From contig NZ_FNGC01000003.1 in NCBI RefSeq assembly GCF_900102785.1, forward strand, positions 62,001-126,000: DNA of 64,000 bases, read 5' to 3'. The position numbers and the translations under genes are program-made. The notes below the pieces were generated by a model. The model was not told the DNA's origin. It saw only the letters and a list, made by a program, of their open reading frames with translations, and searched no databases. Shown in pieces: positions 42,662 to 51,714 of the stretch. How positions within the stretch are numbered: the first letter of the stretch is position 1; each line of letters opens with the position of its first letter. The DNA comes from Arthrobacter sp. ok362 (lineage in GTDB: Bacteria; Actinomycetota; Actinomycetes; Actinomycetales; Micrococcaceae).

Positions 42662-44713
42662 CTAGAAACTGCCCGAGTCGCCGCCGCCGAAGTCTCCGCC
42701 GCCGCCAAAGTCGCCGCCGCCACCCCAGCCTCCGCCGGAATCGTCGCCGCCCCAGCTGCCTCCGCCGCCGCCCCAGCCTCCGCCGCCTCCGCCGTGGAGG
42801 ATCGAGTTGATGAGGATTCCGCCGAGGATCGCGCCGCCGAGGCCGCCTCCACCGCTGCCGCCGAACATCCCGCCACGGCCGTAGCCCTGGTTGGCATAGC
42901 CGCCGAACTGGTCAACATCGGACTGGGCCAGCTGCGCGGCCTGCGCCGCCAGCGCGTAGGCCTGCTGCGCATACTGCAGCGCGGTGACAGGGTCGGTGCG
43001 GGAGATGGAGAGCGCATAGTCCAGGTTCCGCTGGGCTTCCGCCAGGCGTGTGCGGGCATCGGTGCCAACGCCTCCGCGGCGGGCGGTGATGTAGTCCGAC
43101 GTCGCGCTGATCTGGGCCTGGGCCGACATGATGCTCTGCTGCAGCGAGGCCTGGGCGCGGCGCGCCTGTTCCTGCTGGTCGCGGATTCCGCCCAGGGACT
43201 GGTCCAGTGTCTGGTGCGCCGTTTCGACCCGTTCCAGGGTGGCGATGGGGTCGATCTTGCCGCCTTGAATTTCCGCCTTGACTTGGGCGAGCGCCGCTTC
43301 CACGGCGGCCACCGGGCCGGAGAGCTCAGGATGGGCGCCGGACTGGAGCATCGCCTTCGCCTGCGCCAGGTCCTGGGCGGTGTCGACGACGGCGGTTTCC
43401 AGGCCGTTGCGCGCCTCGTCGAGGCTGCCGGCCACCTTGGTGATGGCCCCGATCAGCACGTTCGTCTGGTGCAGGCTTTCCTCGGCCGCGCGCACGGCCA
43501 CCGCGGCAAGGCTGTTCTCGCCCGCGGCGAGCTTTTCCTTCGCCGCAGTCGAGGCGTTCTGCACGAATTCGAGGCGTTCCTTGGCCTGGTTGATGTTGTC
43601 CGCAACCTGGACCAGGGCGCTCTCGGCGTATTTGGCGCGCAGATCCGTCAGCGACTGTTCGGCGCTGGCAATCTTTGCCTCCGCATCCGCGGCTCCGGCG
43701 CCGACGGCGGCGAGGGCCTGCGGGGCGTTCTTTTCCAGCTCCCGGAGGGAATCGAAGTCCGCCTTCTGCTCCTGCAGGGAGGCCAGGGCGGCCTCGGAGC
43801 GGCGGATAATTTCGCCGAGCCAGCTCCGTTGCTGCTCCTCGGTGTCGGGGATGTGGTCGTCGAGCTGCTGCTGCAGCTTGAACGACTCCGTCATGTGGCC
43901 CTTGGCCTCCTGCAGCGCCTTAGTGAAATTACCCACCGCGGAGTCACCGTATTGGGCCTGGGCGAATCCCAGTTCCTGCTCGCTGGACTTGATCGCGTCA
44001 TCGGCCTCGATCAGCAGCGAATCGCTCTTCCGGCGCAGCTCGGCCACGCTGAGGCCCGCCAGCGGATCCGCCTCCGCACCCTGTGGCCCGTAGGAGGCCC
44101 CGGCACCCTGGCCGGCCTTTTTCCGGCGGTTGCGGAAGTACAGATAGGCGCCGCCACCTGCCGCGGCCACGACGCCGACGCCCACCAGCACGGCGCTGCC
44201 GGCTCCGGCGCCGGATGGCACCGTGCCGCTGCCGCCGGACGCGGCGTCGCCCACCGCAGCTGCGGTATCAATGGCCGCCTGCGCGAAATCGCGCTTTCCG
44301 CCGGCCAGGTTCGGAACGATGGCGTTCTGGGTGATGTTGGACGTCTTGGAGTAGATGGCGCTGGCCGAGTTGGGGGAGAAGTAGTAGTGGCCGTCATCGG
44401 ACATGGTCAGGATGACGTCGGCCTTGCCCATGCCCTTGTTGGTCGCGACGGCGCGGGCCCACTCCTTGGGATCGGCCGGATTCTCGAACGTCTTTGCCGT
44501 GATGACATAGAGGTTGTACTTGTGGTCCTTCAGGAGCTTCTGGATGGCGTCCTGGACTTCGGCCTTGCGGCCGCCGAGCACGTTCGCGCTGTCCACAATG
44601 TTCTGCCCGGACGGAATGGTCACCGGATCTTCGGCCAAGGCTGGAGCGGCGGGGAGCGCCAGCAATCCAGCGACGCCAAGGACGGCGAGGAAACGATTCA
44701 ACTTAGACCGCAT
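42662..44713 (-). CDS. TPM-domain membrane protein with coiled-coil and Gly-rich tail
   Basis: 683 residues: a signal peptide (MRSKLNRFLAVLGVAGLLALPAAPALAE), an extracytoplasmic TPM domain (IVDSANVLGGRKAEVQDAIQKLLKDH, with PKEWARAVA and SDDGHYYF), a single transmembrane helix (SAVLVGVGVVAAAGGGAYLYF), then ~350 residues of cytoplasmic coiled coil rich in Ala/Gln/Glu and a Gly/Trp/Asp-rich C-terminus ending GDSGSF. TPM proteins were linked to thylakoid repair in plants, and this one pairs with PspA downstream. Gly-rich tails of this kind are seen in YgcG/DUF2207-like membrane proteins. Start ATG 44713; divergent from the htrA-like gene. Confidence 0.87.
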   Translation of the reverse strand: MRSKLNRFLAVLGVAGLLALPAAPALAEDPVTIPSGQNIVDSANVLGGRKAEVQDAIQKLLKDHKYNLYVITAKTFENPADPKEWARAVATNKGMGKADVILTMSDDGHYYFSPNSASAIYSKTSNITQNAIVPNLAGGKRDFAQAAIDTAAAVGDAASGGSGTVPSGAGAGSAVLVGVGVVAAAGGGAYLYFRNRRKKAGQGAGASYGPQGAEADPLAGLSVAELRRKSDSLLIEADDAIKSSEQELGFAQAQYGDSAVGNFTKALQEAKGHMTESFKLQQQLDDHIPDTEEQQRSWLGEIIRRSEAALASLQEQKADFDSLRELEKNAPQALAAVGAGAADAEAKIASAEQSLTDLRAKYAESALVQVADNINQAKERLEFVQNASTAAKEKLAAGENSLAAVAVRAAEESLHQTNVLIGAITKVAGSLDEARNGLETAVVDTAQDLAQAKAMLQSGAHPELSGPVAAVEAALAQVKAEIQGGKIDPIATLERVETAHQTLDQSLGGIRDQQEQARRAQASLQQSIMSAQAQISATSDYITARRGGVGTDARTRLAEAQRNLDYALSISRTDPVTALQYAQQAYALAAQAAQLAQSDVDQFGGYANQGYGRGGMFGGSGGGGLGGAILGGILINSILHGGGGGGWGGGGGSWGGDDSGGGWGGGGDFGGGGDFGGGDSGSF

Positions 44714-45009
44714 GTGCAACCCTTCAGCACTTCTGGGACCGGTTCGGTCGAACCAGCCGTCACAGAAAGCAGCAGCGCCCCCACGCAGATGTAAAGCCGC
44801 AGGTCGCTGTGGCATTTCCATTTGATTCTATGGTGCACCCAAATGGCAGTCCACTTAGGGGAATATGCCACCAGCGAAACGCGCCTAAACTGGGAAAAAC
44901 AGGCCCGCAGGCCGCAAACTATCCGTTCAGGAACCTCCCAGCAAATGTCCGCTCTAGTGTCAGCCTGAGCGTCCATAGTGATAGGCAGACGAGGATGAAA
45001 GGAAGTCTC

Positions 45010-46689
45010 ATGACTGAGAACCCAGTGCCGGGTGCGTCACCGGAGCCGACACAACAGAACCGGGGATCCGCTGGGCAGCAGGCGGGCTCGCCGGAGCAGA
45101 CGCATGCTGTGAGCGCGCCTGAAACGGCATCCGGAAGCCCGGCCCCCGAAAGCCCGGCGCCCGAGAATCCGACCCTCCGGTTGGACCGCGCCGAGGACGG
45201 AGCACCACGTCCGGTCTACCAGCAGCAGCCCTCCGCCGCGGACACCCGGCAGTTCGGCGCTCCCGCCCAACACACCGGCCAGTACGGCGGGTTCTCCCAG
45301 GCCGGCCAGGGTCAGGGCCAACCCGCCCAGCCCTCCCACCCGCCCTATGGCCAGTCCCACTACGGCCAGTCCCAGTACGGAGGCCCCTCCGGTGCCAACT
45401 CCGGCGGCCAGCCGCCGTCGGGTCCGTCCTATCCTTCCGGCGCGGGCTTTGCGAACAACCCGGCGCACGCCCCTAAGCGCAAGGCGGCGTTCGGTGTCCC
45501 GACCCTCGTGGCCAGCATCGTGGCTGCCGGCCTGATCGGCGGCGGCGTGGTGGCAGGCAGCAATGCGCTGCTGTTGGACCGTTCCCCGGCCGCCGCCACG
45601 AGCGACACGACCCAGGCCGGTCCGGTGATCGTCAACAACAGGGAAGACGTCAACGCCATCACCGCCGCCGCGCTCAAGGCATCCCCCAGCGTGGTGACCA
45701 TCAAGGCAACCAGCGGCAGCGACGGCGGCACCGGCAGCGGGATCATCCTCGACGCCGAGGGCCACGTGCTGACCAACACCCACGTGGTCACTCTCGACGG
45801 CAAAACCGCGAACGCCACGATGGAGGTCCGGACGAGCGACGGCAAGGTCTACTCCGCGAAGATCGTCGGTACCGACCCGCTGTCCGACCTCGCCGTGATC
45901 AAGATCGACAATCCCTCGGGACTGGTCCCGGCAACGCTGGGTGACTCGGGCAAGCTGAACGTCGGGGACACCGCCGTCGCCATCGGATCGCCGCTGGGAC
46001 TCACCGGCACAGTCACGGACGGCATCGTCTCGACCCTGAACCGGACCATCAGTGTGGCATCCTCGGCTGCGCCGAAGAACGGTGCGGACAACTCCCAGGG
46101 CGGGGACCAGGGCTTCCAGTTCGCGCCCCCAGGCGGTGGCGAGACCCAGAGCACCGCGGATCAGGGGTCCATCTCGATCAACGTCATCCAGACGGACGCG
46201 GCCATCAACCCGGGCAACTCCGGTGGCGCGCTGGTGAACACCAAGGGCGAAGTCATCGGCGTGAACGTCGCGATCGCCTCTGCCGGTGGCGACGCAGCCA
46301 GCGGAAGCAGCAGCGGCAACATCGGTGTGGGCTTCAGCATCCCCATCAACAACGCCAAACGCGTGGCCCAGGAGATCATCAGCTCCGGCAAAGCCACGCA
46401 CGCGCAGTTCGGCGTGAGCGTGAAGCCCAAGGCCGCCGGTTCGTCCTCCTCCGGCTTCTCGGTGGGCGCGGAGGTCGCGACTGTCGAGTCCGGATCGGCC
46501 GCTGACAAGGCCGGCATCAAGGTCGGCGACGTCGTAACGAAGTTCCAGAACCTGACCATCAGCGATCCCAACCAGCTGACCGCAGCAGTGCGGGAACAGC
46601 CCGCCGGGGCCACGGTCAAGGTGACGGTCCTGCGCGGGGGCCAGCTAAAGGACCTCGACGTGACCCTCGGGACTGCGGCCGAGCAGTAG
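45010..46689 (+). CDS. HtrA/DegP-like trypsin-type serine protease with PDZ domain
   Basis: 559 residues: a long Pro/Gln/Ser/Gly-rich cytoplasmic N-terminus (~155 residues with QYGG/SQYG repeats), one transmembrane helix (VPTLVASIVAAGLIGGGVVAG), an S1C protease domain and a PDZ domain. The triad is visible: His in LTNTHVV, Asp in DPLSDLAVIKID, Ser in INPGNSGGALV. The PDZ (GAEVATVESGSAADKAGIKVGDVV) is at the end. Extracytoplasmic quality control is the usual role. ATG 45010 follows AAAGGAAG; earlier in-frame starts lack this. A strong terminator follows. Confidence 0.92.
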   Translation: MTENPVPGASPEPTQQNRGSAGQQAGSPEQTHAVSAPETASGSPAPESPAPENPTLRLDRAEDGAPRPVYQQQPSAADTRQFGAPAQHTGQYGGFSQAGQGQGQPAQPSHPPYGQSHYGQSQYGGPSGANSGGQPPSGPSYPSGAGFANNPAHAPKRKAAFGVPTLVASIVAAGLIGGGVVAGSNALLLDRSPAAATSDTTQAGPVIVNNREDVNAITAAALKASPSVVTIKATSGSDGGTGSGIILDAEGHVLTNTHVVTLDGKTANATMEVRTSDGKVYSAKIVGTDPLSDLAVIKIDNPSGLVPATLGDSGKLNVGDTAVAIGSPLGLTGTVTDGIVSTLNRTISVASSAAPKNGADNSQGGDQGFQFAPPGGGETQSTADQGSISINVIQTDAAINPGNSGGALVNTKGEVIGVNVAIASAGGDAASGSSSGNIGVGFSIPINNAKRVAQEIISSGKATHAQFGVSVKPKAAGSSSSGFSVGAEVATVESGSAADKAGIKVGDVVTKFQNLTISDPNQLTAAVREQPAGATVKVTVLRGGQLKDLDVTLGTAAEQ

Positions 46690-46720
46690 AAGCGCAGGGC
46701 AAGGCAAGGCAGAAGTTAGG

Positions 46721-46757
46721 AAGGCCGGGCGCACCGAACGGTGCGGCCCGGCCTTTC
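46721..46757 (+). terminator. Terminator after the htrA-like gene
   Basis: AAGGCCGGGC and GCACC pair with GGTGC and GCCCGGCCTT around a GAAC loop, with one bulged base, followed by TTTCTGT. Confidence 0.85.
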
Positions 46758-46968
46758 TGTGCCCCGCGTTTCCGTGCCTGGCCCTGCTGAAGGGGGACCC
46801 TGCTGACGAGGGCCGGTCGGCGGGGCGGGAGCTGACACAGGCGTTAACCGTGGCCGCGCTGCCCGGCAGCTATGTGGTTAGCTAGGAACAGCCCGGGTTC
46901 CGGGTGTTCCGTGGCCATGACCCCGCAGGGGCGGCTATCCACCCGCATGGAAGGCTGCTGTAGACACA

Positions 46969-47781
46969 GTGGAAGAAACTCTGAAAATCATTGTGCTGGT
47001 CAAGCACGTGCCGGATGCGCAGTTCGACCGCCACCTCACCGGTGAGGCCAGCACGGTGGACCGCTCCGAGAGCATCCTGTCCGAACTGGACGAATACGCC
47101 CTGGAGGCGGCGCTGCAGCTGAGCGAGGCCCGCGGCGGAGAAGCGGCCGGCAACAAGGTCATCGCCCTGAGCATGGGGCCGGCCGGGGCCGTCAACGCGG
47201 TGAAGAAATCCCTCCAGATCGGCGCCACCGAAGGCGTGCACCTCAGCGACGAGGCCCTTGCCGGTTCGGATGCCGCGGCCACCTCGTTGGCGCTGGCCGC
47301 CGCAATCCGCCACTTGGGCGCGGACGCCCCCGCGGACCTCGTCCTCACCGGCATGGCCTCCACGGACGGCGAGACCTCGCTGGTCCCGGCACAGCTCGCT
47401 GAGCGGCTGGGGCTCCCGCAGATAACTTTTGCCGCGTCGCTGGAGCTCGACGCCGGCAAGCTCACCGCCCGCCGCGATGGCGACACCCACGCGGACACCA
47501 TTGAGGCCGAACTGCCGGCCGTCGTTTCCGTCACCGACCAGATCAATGATCCCCGGTACCCGAACTTCAAGGGCATCATGGCGGCGAAGAAGAAAACCAT
47601 CACCACGTTGAGCCTTGCCGACATCGGCGTCGATGCGGCCCAGGTGGGTAAGTCCGGTTCCTGGACCGCCGTCGAGACCGCAGAGGCCCGCCCGCCGCGC
47701 ACGGCCGGCACCATCATCACCGACGAAGGCGACGCCGGCATCCAGCTGGTTGAGTTCCTGGCCGCCCAGAAGCTGCTCTAA
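46969..47781 (+). CDS. etfB: Electron transfer flavoprotein beta subunit
   Basis: 270 residues; the AMP-binding partner of EtfA that shuttles electrons from acyl-CoA and other dehydrogenases to the quinone pool. It begins IIVLVKHVPDAQFD, has NEYALEAAL-type DEYALEAALQLSEARGG, LVLTGMASTDGETSLVPAQLAERLGLP and the family signature VVSVTDQINDPRYPNFKGIMAAKKK. The GTG at 46969 gives the usual N-terminus; the Shine-Dalgarno is weak. etfA follows 16 bases later. Confidence 0.94.
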   Translation: MEETLKIIVLVKHVPDAQFDRHLTGEASTVDRSESILSELDEYALEAALQLSEARGGEAAGNKVIALSMGPAGAVNAVKKSLQIGATEGVHLSDEALAGSDAAATSLALAAAIRHLGADAPADLVLTGMASTDGETSLVPAQLAERLGLPQITFAASLELDAGKLTARRDGDTHADTIEAELPAVVSVTDQINDPRYPNFKGIMAAKKKTITTLSLADIGVDAAQVGKSGSWTAVETAEARPPRTAGTIITDEGDAGIQLVEFLAAQKLL

Positions 47782-47797
47782 AGGGGATTATCCGAAC

Positions 47798-48751
47798 ATG
47801 GCAAAAGTACTTGTTTTCATCGACAACCCCGGCCAGGGGCTGAAGAAGTCGAGCCTGGAACTGCTCACGATCGCCCGCTCCCTTGGCGAACCGGCCGTTG
47901 CCTTCAATGGCGAACTGCACGATGACGCCGCCGCGGCCCTTGCTGCGTACGGCGTCCAGGCACTCTACCGCCCGTCCGCGGCCGACCTCGACGACTATCT
48001 TGTGGGCCCGAAGGCGTCCTACCTGGCCGCCGCGGTCCAGACTTCCGGTGCCACCGTGGTCCTGACCGAGAACTCGGCCGAGGGCAAAGAAATCGCCGCC
48101 CGGCTCAGCATCAAGCTCGGCGCCGGTGTCATCACCGACGTCGTGGCCGTGGATCCCGACGGAACGGCCCACAAGTCCGTGCTGGCTGGTTCATACATCA
48201 CAACGGCGAAGGCCACGACGCCCGTGGCCGTTCTCACCGTCAAGTCCAACAGCATCACGCCCGAGCCTGCCGTCACCGGCACGGCACCGGAGGCCGTCAC
48301 GATTGAGGTCCCGGAGACGGCCACCGCCGCCTCCGCGCGGGTCACGGCACGCACCGAAAAGCCCGCAAGCGGGCGCCCGGACCTGACCGAGGCGCGGATC
48401 GTCGTAGCCGGCGGCCGTGGCGTGGACGGCAACTTCGGTCCGCTGGAGGAACTTGCCGACGCCCTGGGCGCGGCCATCGGCGCCTCGCGGGCCGCCACGG
48501 ACGCCGGCTGGATCGGCCACGACGCGCAGGTCGGCCAGACCGGCAAGACCGTCTCGCCGCAGCTCTACATCTCCGCGGGCATTTCCGGAGCCATCCAGCA
48601 GAAGTCCGGCATGCAGACCGCCAAGGTGATCGTGGCCGTGAACAAGGACGCCGAATCGCCGATTTTCGAGATCGCGGACTTCGGCGTTGTGGGCGACCTC
48701 TTCCAGGTTCTGCCGCAGGCAACCGCGGAAATCAAGAAGCGCAGGGGCTGA
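47798..48751 (+). CDS. etfA: Electron transfer flavoprotein alpha subunit
   Basis: 317 residues. The N-terminal domain starts AKVLVFIDNPGQGLKKSSLELLTIARSLG. The FAD-binding C-terminal domain has ARIVVAGGRGVDGNFGPLEELADALGAAIGASRAATDAGWIGHDAQVGQTGKTVSPQLYI in segments, with ISGAIQQKSGMQTAKVIVAVNKDAESPIF containing the flavin contacts. Partner of EtfB. ATG 47798 follows AAGGGGATT. The next gene begins 4 bases after the stop. Confidence 0.95.
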   Translation: MAKVLVFIDNPGQGLKKSSLELLTIARSLGEPAVAFNGELHDDAAAALAAYGVQALYRPSAADLDDYLVGPKASYLAAAVQTSGATVVLTENSAEGKEIAARLSIKLGAGVITDVVAVDPDGTAHKSVLAGSYITTAKATTPVAVLTVKSNSITPEPAVTGTAPEAVTIEVPETATAASARVTARTEKPASGRPDLTEARIVVAGGRGVDGNFGPLEELADALGAAIGASRAATDAGWIGHDAQVGQTGKTVSPQLYISAGISGAIQQKSGMQTAKVIVAVNKDAESPIFEIADFGVVGDLFQVLPQATAEIKKRRG

Positions 48752-48755
48752 CTGC

Positions 48756-49535
48756 GTGGGCACCAACGCCGTTCCGGCACAAAGCCCGTTCGACCCGGAG
48801 ACCTCCCGGATCGAACGGGTGCTTTGTTTCACGGCCCACCCCGACGACATCGACTTCGGCGCCGCCGGCACAGTTGCCGCATGGACCGCCGCAGGAGTCC
48901 AGGTCAGCTACTGCATCATGACCGACGGCGACGCCGGCGGCTTTGATCCCGCGCAGCGCGAGGAAATCGTGCGGCTGCGCCTTGCGGAGCAGCAGCGCGC
49001 CGCAGCCCTGGTCGGCGTCACGGACATCCATTACCTGCACCAGCCTGACGGCTACCTGGAGCCCTCGCATGAGGTGATGCGCGAGGTGGTGCGCCTGATC
49101 CGGCAGCTCCGGCCCGACGTCGTGGTCTCCATGCATCCGGAACGGAACTGGAACCGGATCCAGAAGAGCCATCCGGATCACCTGGCCGTGGGGGAGGCGG
49201 TGACCCGTGCCGTCTATCCCGCGCTGGAAAACCCTTTCGCGTACCCGGAACTGGCCGAGTCCGGGCTGGAGGCCTACAAACTGCCCTGGCTGTGGCTCTT
49301 CGCCGGGCCGGAAGAACGCGAAAACCACTTCGTGGACGTCACGGGGCACGTGGAGAGCAAGCTGGCCGCCATCCACATCCACGCCAGCCAGCACCCCGAC
49401 GTCGACGCCATGGAGCGCACGGTCCGCGACCTCATGCTCGGCACCGGGGCCCGCGCCGGACTTCCCGGCGGACGCAGTGCGGAGGCCTTCCATGTCGTAA
49501 CAGTCAACGGCCAGGGGACCATCGCAGGTTTCTAG
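48756..49535 (+). CDS. PIG-L (LmbE-like) family deacetylase
   Basis: 259 residues with the zinc motif AHPDDIDFGAAG near the start and HPDH (SHPDHLAVGEAV) in the middle, so the zinc ligands His, Asp, His are present. TDGDAGGFDPAQREEIVRLRLAEQQRAAALVGV is the family second motif. Members deacetylate N-acetylglucosamine-type substrates, including in mycothiol metabolism (MshB, Mca), but this one is not clearly either. GTG 48756 follows AGGGG and lies 4 bases after etfA, so it is in the etf operon. Confidence 0.85.
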   Translation: MGTNAVPAQSPFDPETSRIERVLCFTAHPDDIDFGAAGTVAAWTAAGVQVSYCIMTDGDAGGFDPAQREEIVRLRLAEQQRAAALVGVTDIHYLHQPDGYLEPSHEVMREVVRLIRQLRPDVVVSMHPERNWNRIQKSHPDHLAVGEAVTRAVYPALENPFAYPELAESGLEAYKLPWLWLFAGPEERENHFVDVTGHVESKLAAIHIHASQHPDVDAMERTVRDLMLGTGARAGLPGGRSAEAFHVVTVNGQGTIAGF

Positions 49536-49579
49536 TGTTGCCGCAGCACCACCTCTGCCATATGCTGGCCTCTGTTTAA

Positions 49580-49595
49580 ATCATATTTATTTGAT
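49580..49595. promoter_or_regulatory. Candidate operator before the gluconate kinase gene
   Basis: A 16-base imperfect palindrome ATCATATTTATTTGAT (ATCA/TGAT arms, 12 of 16 positions symmetric) in an AT-rich island, directly upstream of the GGAAGG Shine-Dalgarno. A GntR- or LacI-type repressor site is plausible; no such regulator gene is in the window. Confidence 0.35.
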
Positions 49596-49610
49596 GGAAG
49601 GCAGACTTTG

Positions 49611-50141
49611 ATGGCGAAGACTGCGCAACACCCCGTTCTTGTGATCATGGGCGTCTCTGGATCCGGCAAATCAACTGTCGCGGGACTTCTGGCCGGCAGG
49701 CTGGGCTGGGATCTTGCCGAGGGCGACGACCTCCACCCCGAATCAAACGTGGCAAAGATGCACGCAGGACAGCCGCTGACCGACGAGGATCGGTGGCCCT
49801 GGCTCGAAAGCATTGCCGACTGGATCCGGTCCCACACCGAAGCCGGGAATCCCGGCGTCGTGACGTGTTCGGCGCTGAAGAAGCGCTACCGGGACATTCT
49901 GCGCGGGGAAGGGGTGGTGTTCGTGTTCCTGGAGGGGACACACGAGAAGATCTCCGACCGGCTGGCCTCCCGCCACGGGCATTTCATGCCCCCGGCCTTG
50001 CTGGAGTCCCAATTCGAGGCGCTCGAGGCGCCCACCGCGGACGAAAACTACATTGCCCTGTCCGTTTCCGCATCGCCGGCGGAAGAAGCACAGGAAATCA
50101 TCACCCGACTTAATCTCGCCGCTGCCGACGCCAGGCCCTGA
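49611..50141 (+). CDS. gntK: Gluconokinase
   Basis: Phosphorylates D-gluconate to 6-phosphogluconate with ATP, feeding the pentose phosphate or Entner-Doudoroff pathway. 176 residues: P-loop GVSGSGKST at 14-22, EGDDLHPESNVAKMHAGQPLTDEDRWPWL (the GntK family signature), TCSALKKRYRDILR and SRHGHFMPPALLESQFEALEAP. The ATG at 49611 has GGAAGG upstream; TTG 49608 in frame is less likely. The permease for its substrate follows 35 bases later. Confidence 0.95.
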   Translation: MAKTAQHPVLVIMGVSGSGKSTVAGLLAGRLGWDLAEGDDLHPESNVAKMHAGQPLTDEDRWPWLESIADWIRSHTEAGNPGVVTCSALKKRYRDILRGEGVVFVFLEGTHEKISDRLASRHGHFMPPALLESQFEALEAPTADENYIALSVSASPAEEAQEIITRLNLAAADARP

Positions 50142-50176
50142 ACCTTCCGCGTTCCGCAGCCGACCAAGGAATTTTT

Positions 50177-51589
50177 GTGAAATCTCTGATATCAACGCAG
50201 CTTCGTGCTGCCGTCGAGGCCGGGACCGGCATCGACACCCAACTACTGATCGTCGCGGGCCTTGGCATCGCGCTGATCGTGGTGCTGATCGCCAAGTTCA
50301 AGGTCCACCCGTTCCTGGCCCTCGTGCTGGGGTCCGGCTTCGTCGGCCTCGCCTCCGGCGTGGAACCGGCCAAGGTGATTGCTAACTTCGAGGACGGTGT
50401 GGGCGGCGTCCTGAAGGAAGTCGGGCTGCTGATCGCCCTCGGCGCGATGCTCGGCAAACTGCTCGCCGACTCCGGTGGCGCCAACCGGGTGGTCGACACA
50501 CTCCTGTCCAAGGCCACGGGAAACAAGCTGGTCTGGTCCATCACGCTCGTCGCGGTGATCATCGGCCTGCCGATGTTCTTCGAGATCGGTCTCGTGCTGC
50601 TGCTGCCGGTGATCGTCCTGGTCACCCAGCGCTCCAAGATGCCGCTCATGCGCATCGCCATCCCGGCGCTGGCCGGGCTGTCCGTGCTGCACGGGCTGGT
50701 GCCCCCGCACCCGGGACCGCTGATCGCGATCAGCGCCGTCAAGGCTGAACTGGGCACCACGCTGGCCCTCGGCATCCTCGTAGCCATCCCCACGGTCATC
50801 ATTTGCGGCCCGCTCTTCTCGCGCCTCGCAGCACGGTGGGTTCCTGTCGGCGCCCCCGCCGTTGCCGGCGGCATCGACACCGTGCACGGCGCGGACATGG
50901 AGGGCGTGAAGCGCCCTCCGAGCTTCCTCGTCACGCTGTTGACCATTATCTTCCCGGTGATCGTCATGCTGCTCAAGGCTGTCATGGACATCATCTGGCC
51001 CGACCCCAAAACAGCCCCGGCCATCCGGACTTTCTTCGACTTTGTCGGGGAGCCGCTCGTCGCAATGACCCTGGCCGTCCTGCTGGCCACGGTGACGTTT
51101 GGCTACGCTGTGGGGCTCAACGGCGCCAGGATCACGAGCAGGATCAGTGCCAGCCTCGGCCCCATCGCCGGGATCGTGCTGATCGTCGGCGCGGGCGGCG
51201 GTTTCAAGCAGACGCTCATTGGTGCCGGCGTGGGGGACGCGGTGAAGACCTGGGCCGAAGGGACCAACATGTCCGTCCTGGTTCTCGGCTTCCTCGTGGC
51301 CGTCGCCCTGCGCCTGGCGACCGGCTCGGCCACTGTCGCCACCGTGACGGCCGCCGGCATCGTGGCACCGCTCGCCAGTTCGCTGTCGCCGACGCACGCC
51401 GCGCTGCTGGCCCTCGCCATCGGTGCCGGCTCGCTGTTCCTCTCACACGTGAACGACGCCGGTTTCTGGCTCGTCAAGGAGTTGTTCGGACTGACCGTGG
51501 GCCAGACGTTCAAGACCTGGTCCGTCATGGAGACGCTGATCTCCGTGGTGAGCTTCAGTTTGATCATGCTGCTCTCGCTGGTCATTTAG
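50177..51589 (+). CDS. gntP: GntP family gluconate/H+ symporter
   Basis: 470 residues with about 12-14 hydrophobic helices. Family stretches: LIVVLIAKFKVHPFLALVLGS at the start, GLVPPHPGPLIAISAVKAELGTTLALGI (the GntP substrate-loop signature), GSATVATVTAAGIVAPL and SHVNDAGFWLVKELFGLTVGQTFKTWS at the end. Imports gluconate (or a related sugar acid). GTG 50177 follows AAGGA. Operon partner of gntK; a perfect long terminator follows. Confidence 0.94.
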   Translation: MKSLISTQLRAAVEAGTGIDTQLLIVAGLGIALIVVLIAKFKVHPFLALVLGSGFVGLASGVEPAKVIANFEDGVGGVLKEVGLLIALGAMLGKLLADSGGANRVVDTLLSKATGNKLVWSITLVAVIIGLPMFFEIGLVLLLPVIVLVTQRSKMPLMRIAIPALAGLSVLHGLVPPHPGPLIAISAVKAELGTTLALGILVAIPTVIICGPLFSRLAARWVPVGAPAVAGGIDTVHGADMEGVKRPPSFLVTLLTIIFPVIVMLLKAVMDIIWPDPKTAPAIRTFFDFVGEPLVAMTLAVLLATVTFGYAVGLNGARITSRISASLGPIAGIVLIVGAGGGFKQTLIGAGVGDAVKTWAEGTNMSVLVLGFLVAVALRLATGSATVATVTAAGIVAPLASSLSPTHAALLALAIGAGSLFLSHVNDAGFWLVKELFGLTVGQTFKTWSVMETLISVVSFSLIMLLSLVI

Positions 51590-51602
51590 CCGGGCACAGC
51601 GC

Positions 51603-51662
51603 AGAAAGCCGCCCGGACCTTGAGTCCTTCTACGGAAGGAGCCAAGGCCCGGGCGGCTTTCT
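51603..51662 (+). terminator. Terminator after gntP
   Basis: A 14-bp perfect stem (AGAAAGCCGCCCGG with complement) encloses an inner structured stretch with CCTT/AAGG and TCCTTC/GGAAGGA pairing. Confidence 0.85.
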
Positions 51663-51714
51663 GTTTCCGGGCGGCCTGTGTGTACCGCGGGGTGACTGCG
51701 TGTACCGCGGGTGT

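Noticed and set aside
42662..42800. Gly-rich repeats at the end of the TPM gene as a separate repeat element
   Set aside because: They are in-frame coding sequence of a low-complexity tail, common in this family.
42545..44794. 749-residue plus-strand open frame over the TPM gene
   Set aside because: Antisense to a protein with signal peptide, TPM domain and coiled coil; no independent evidence of coding.
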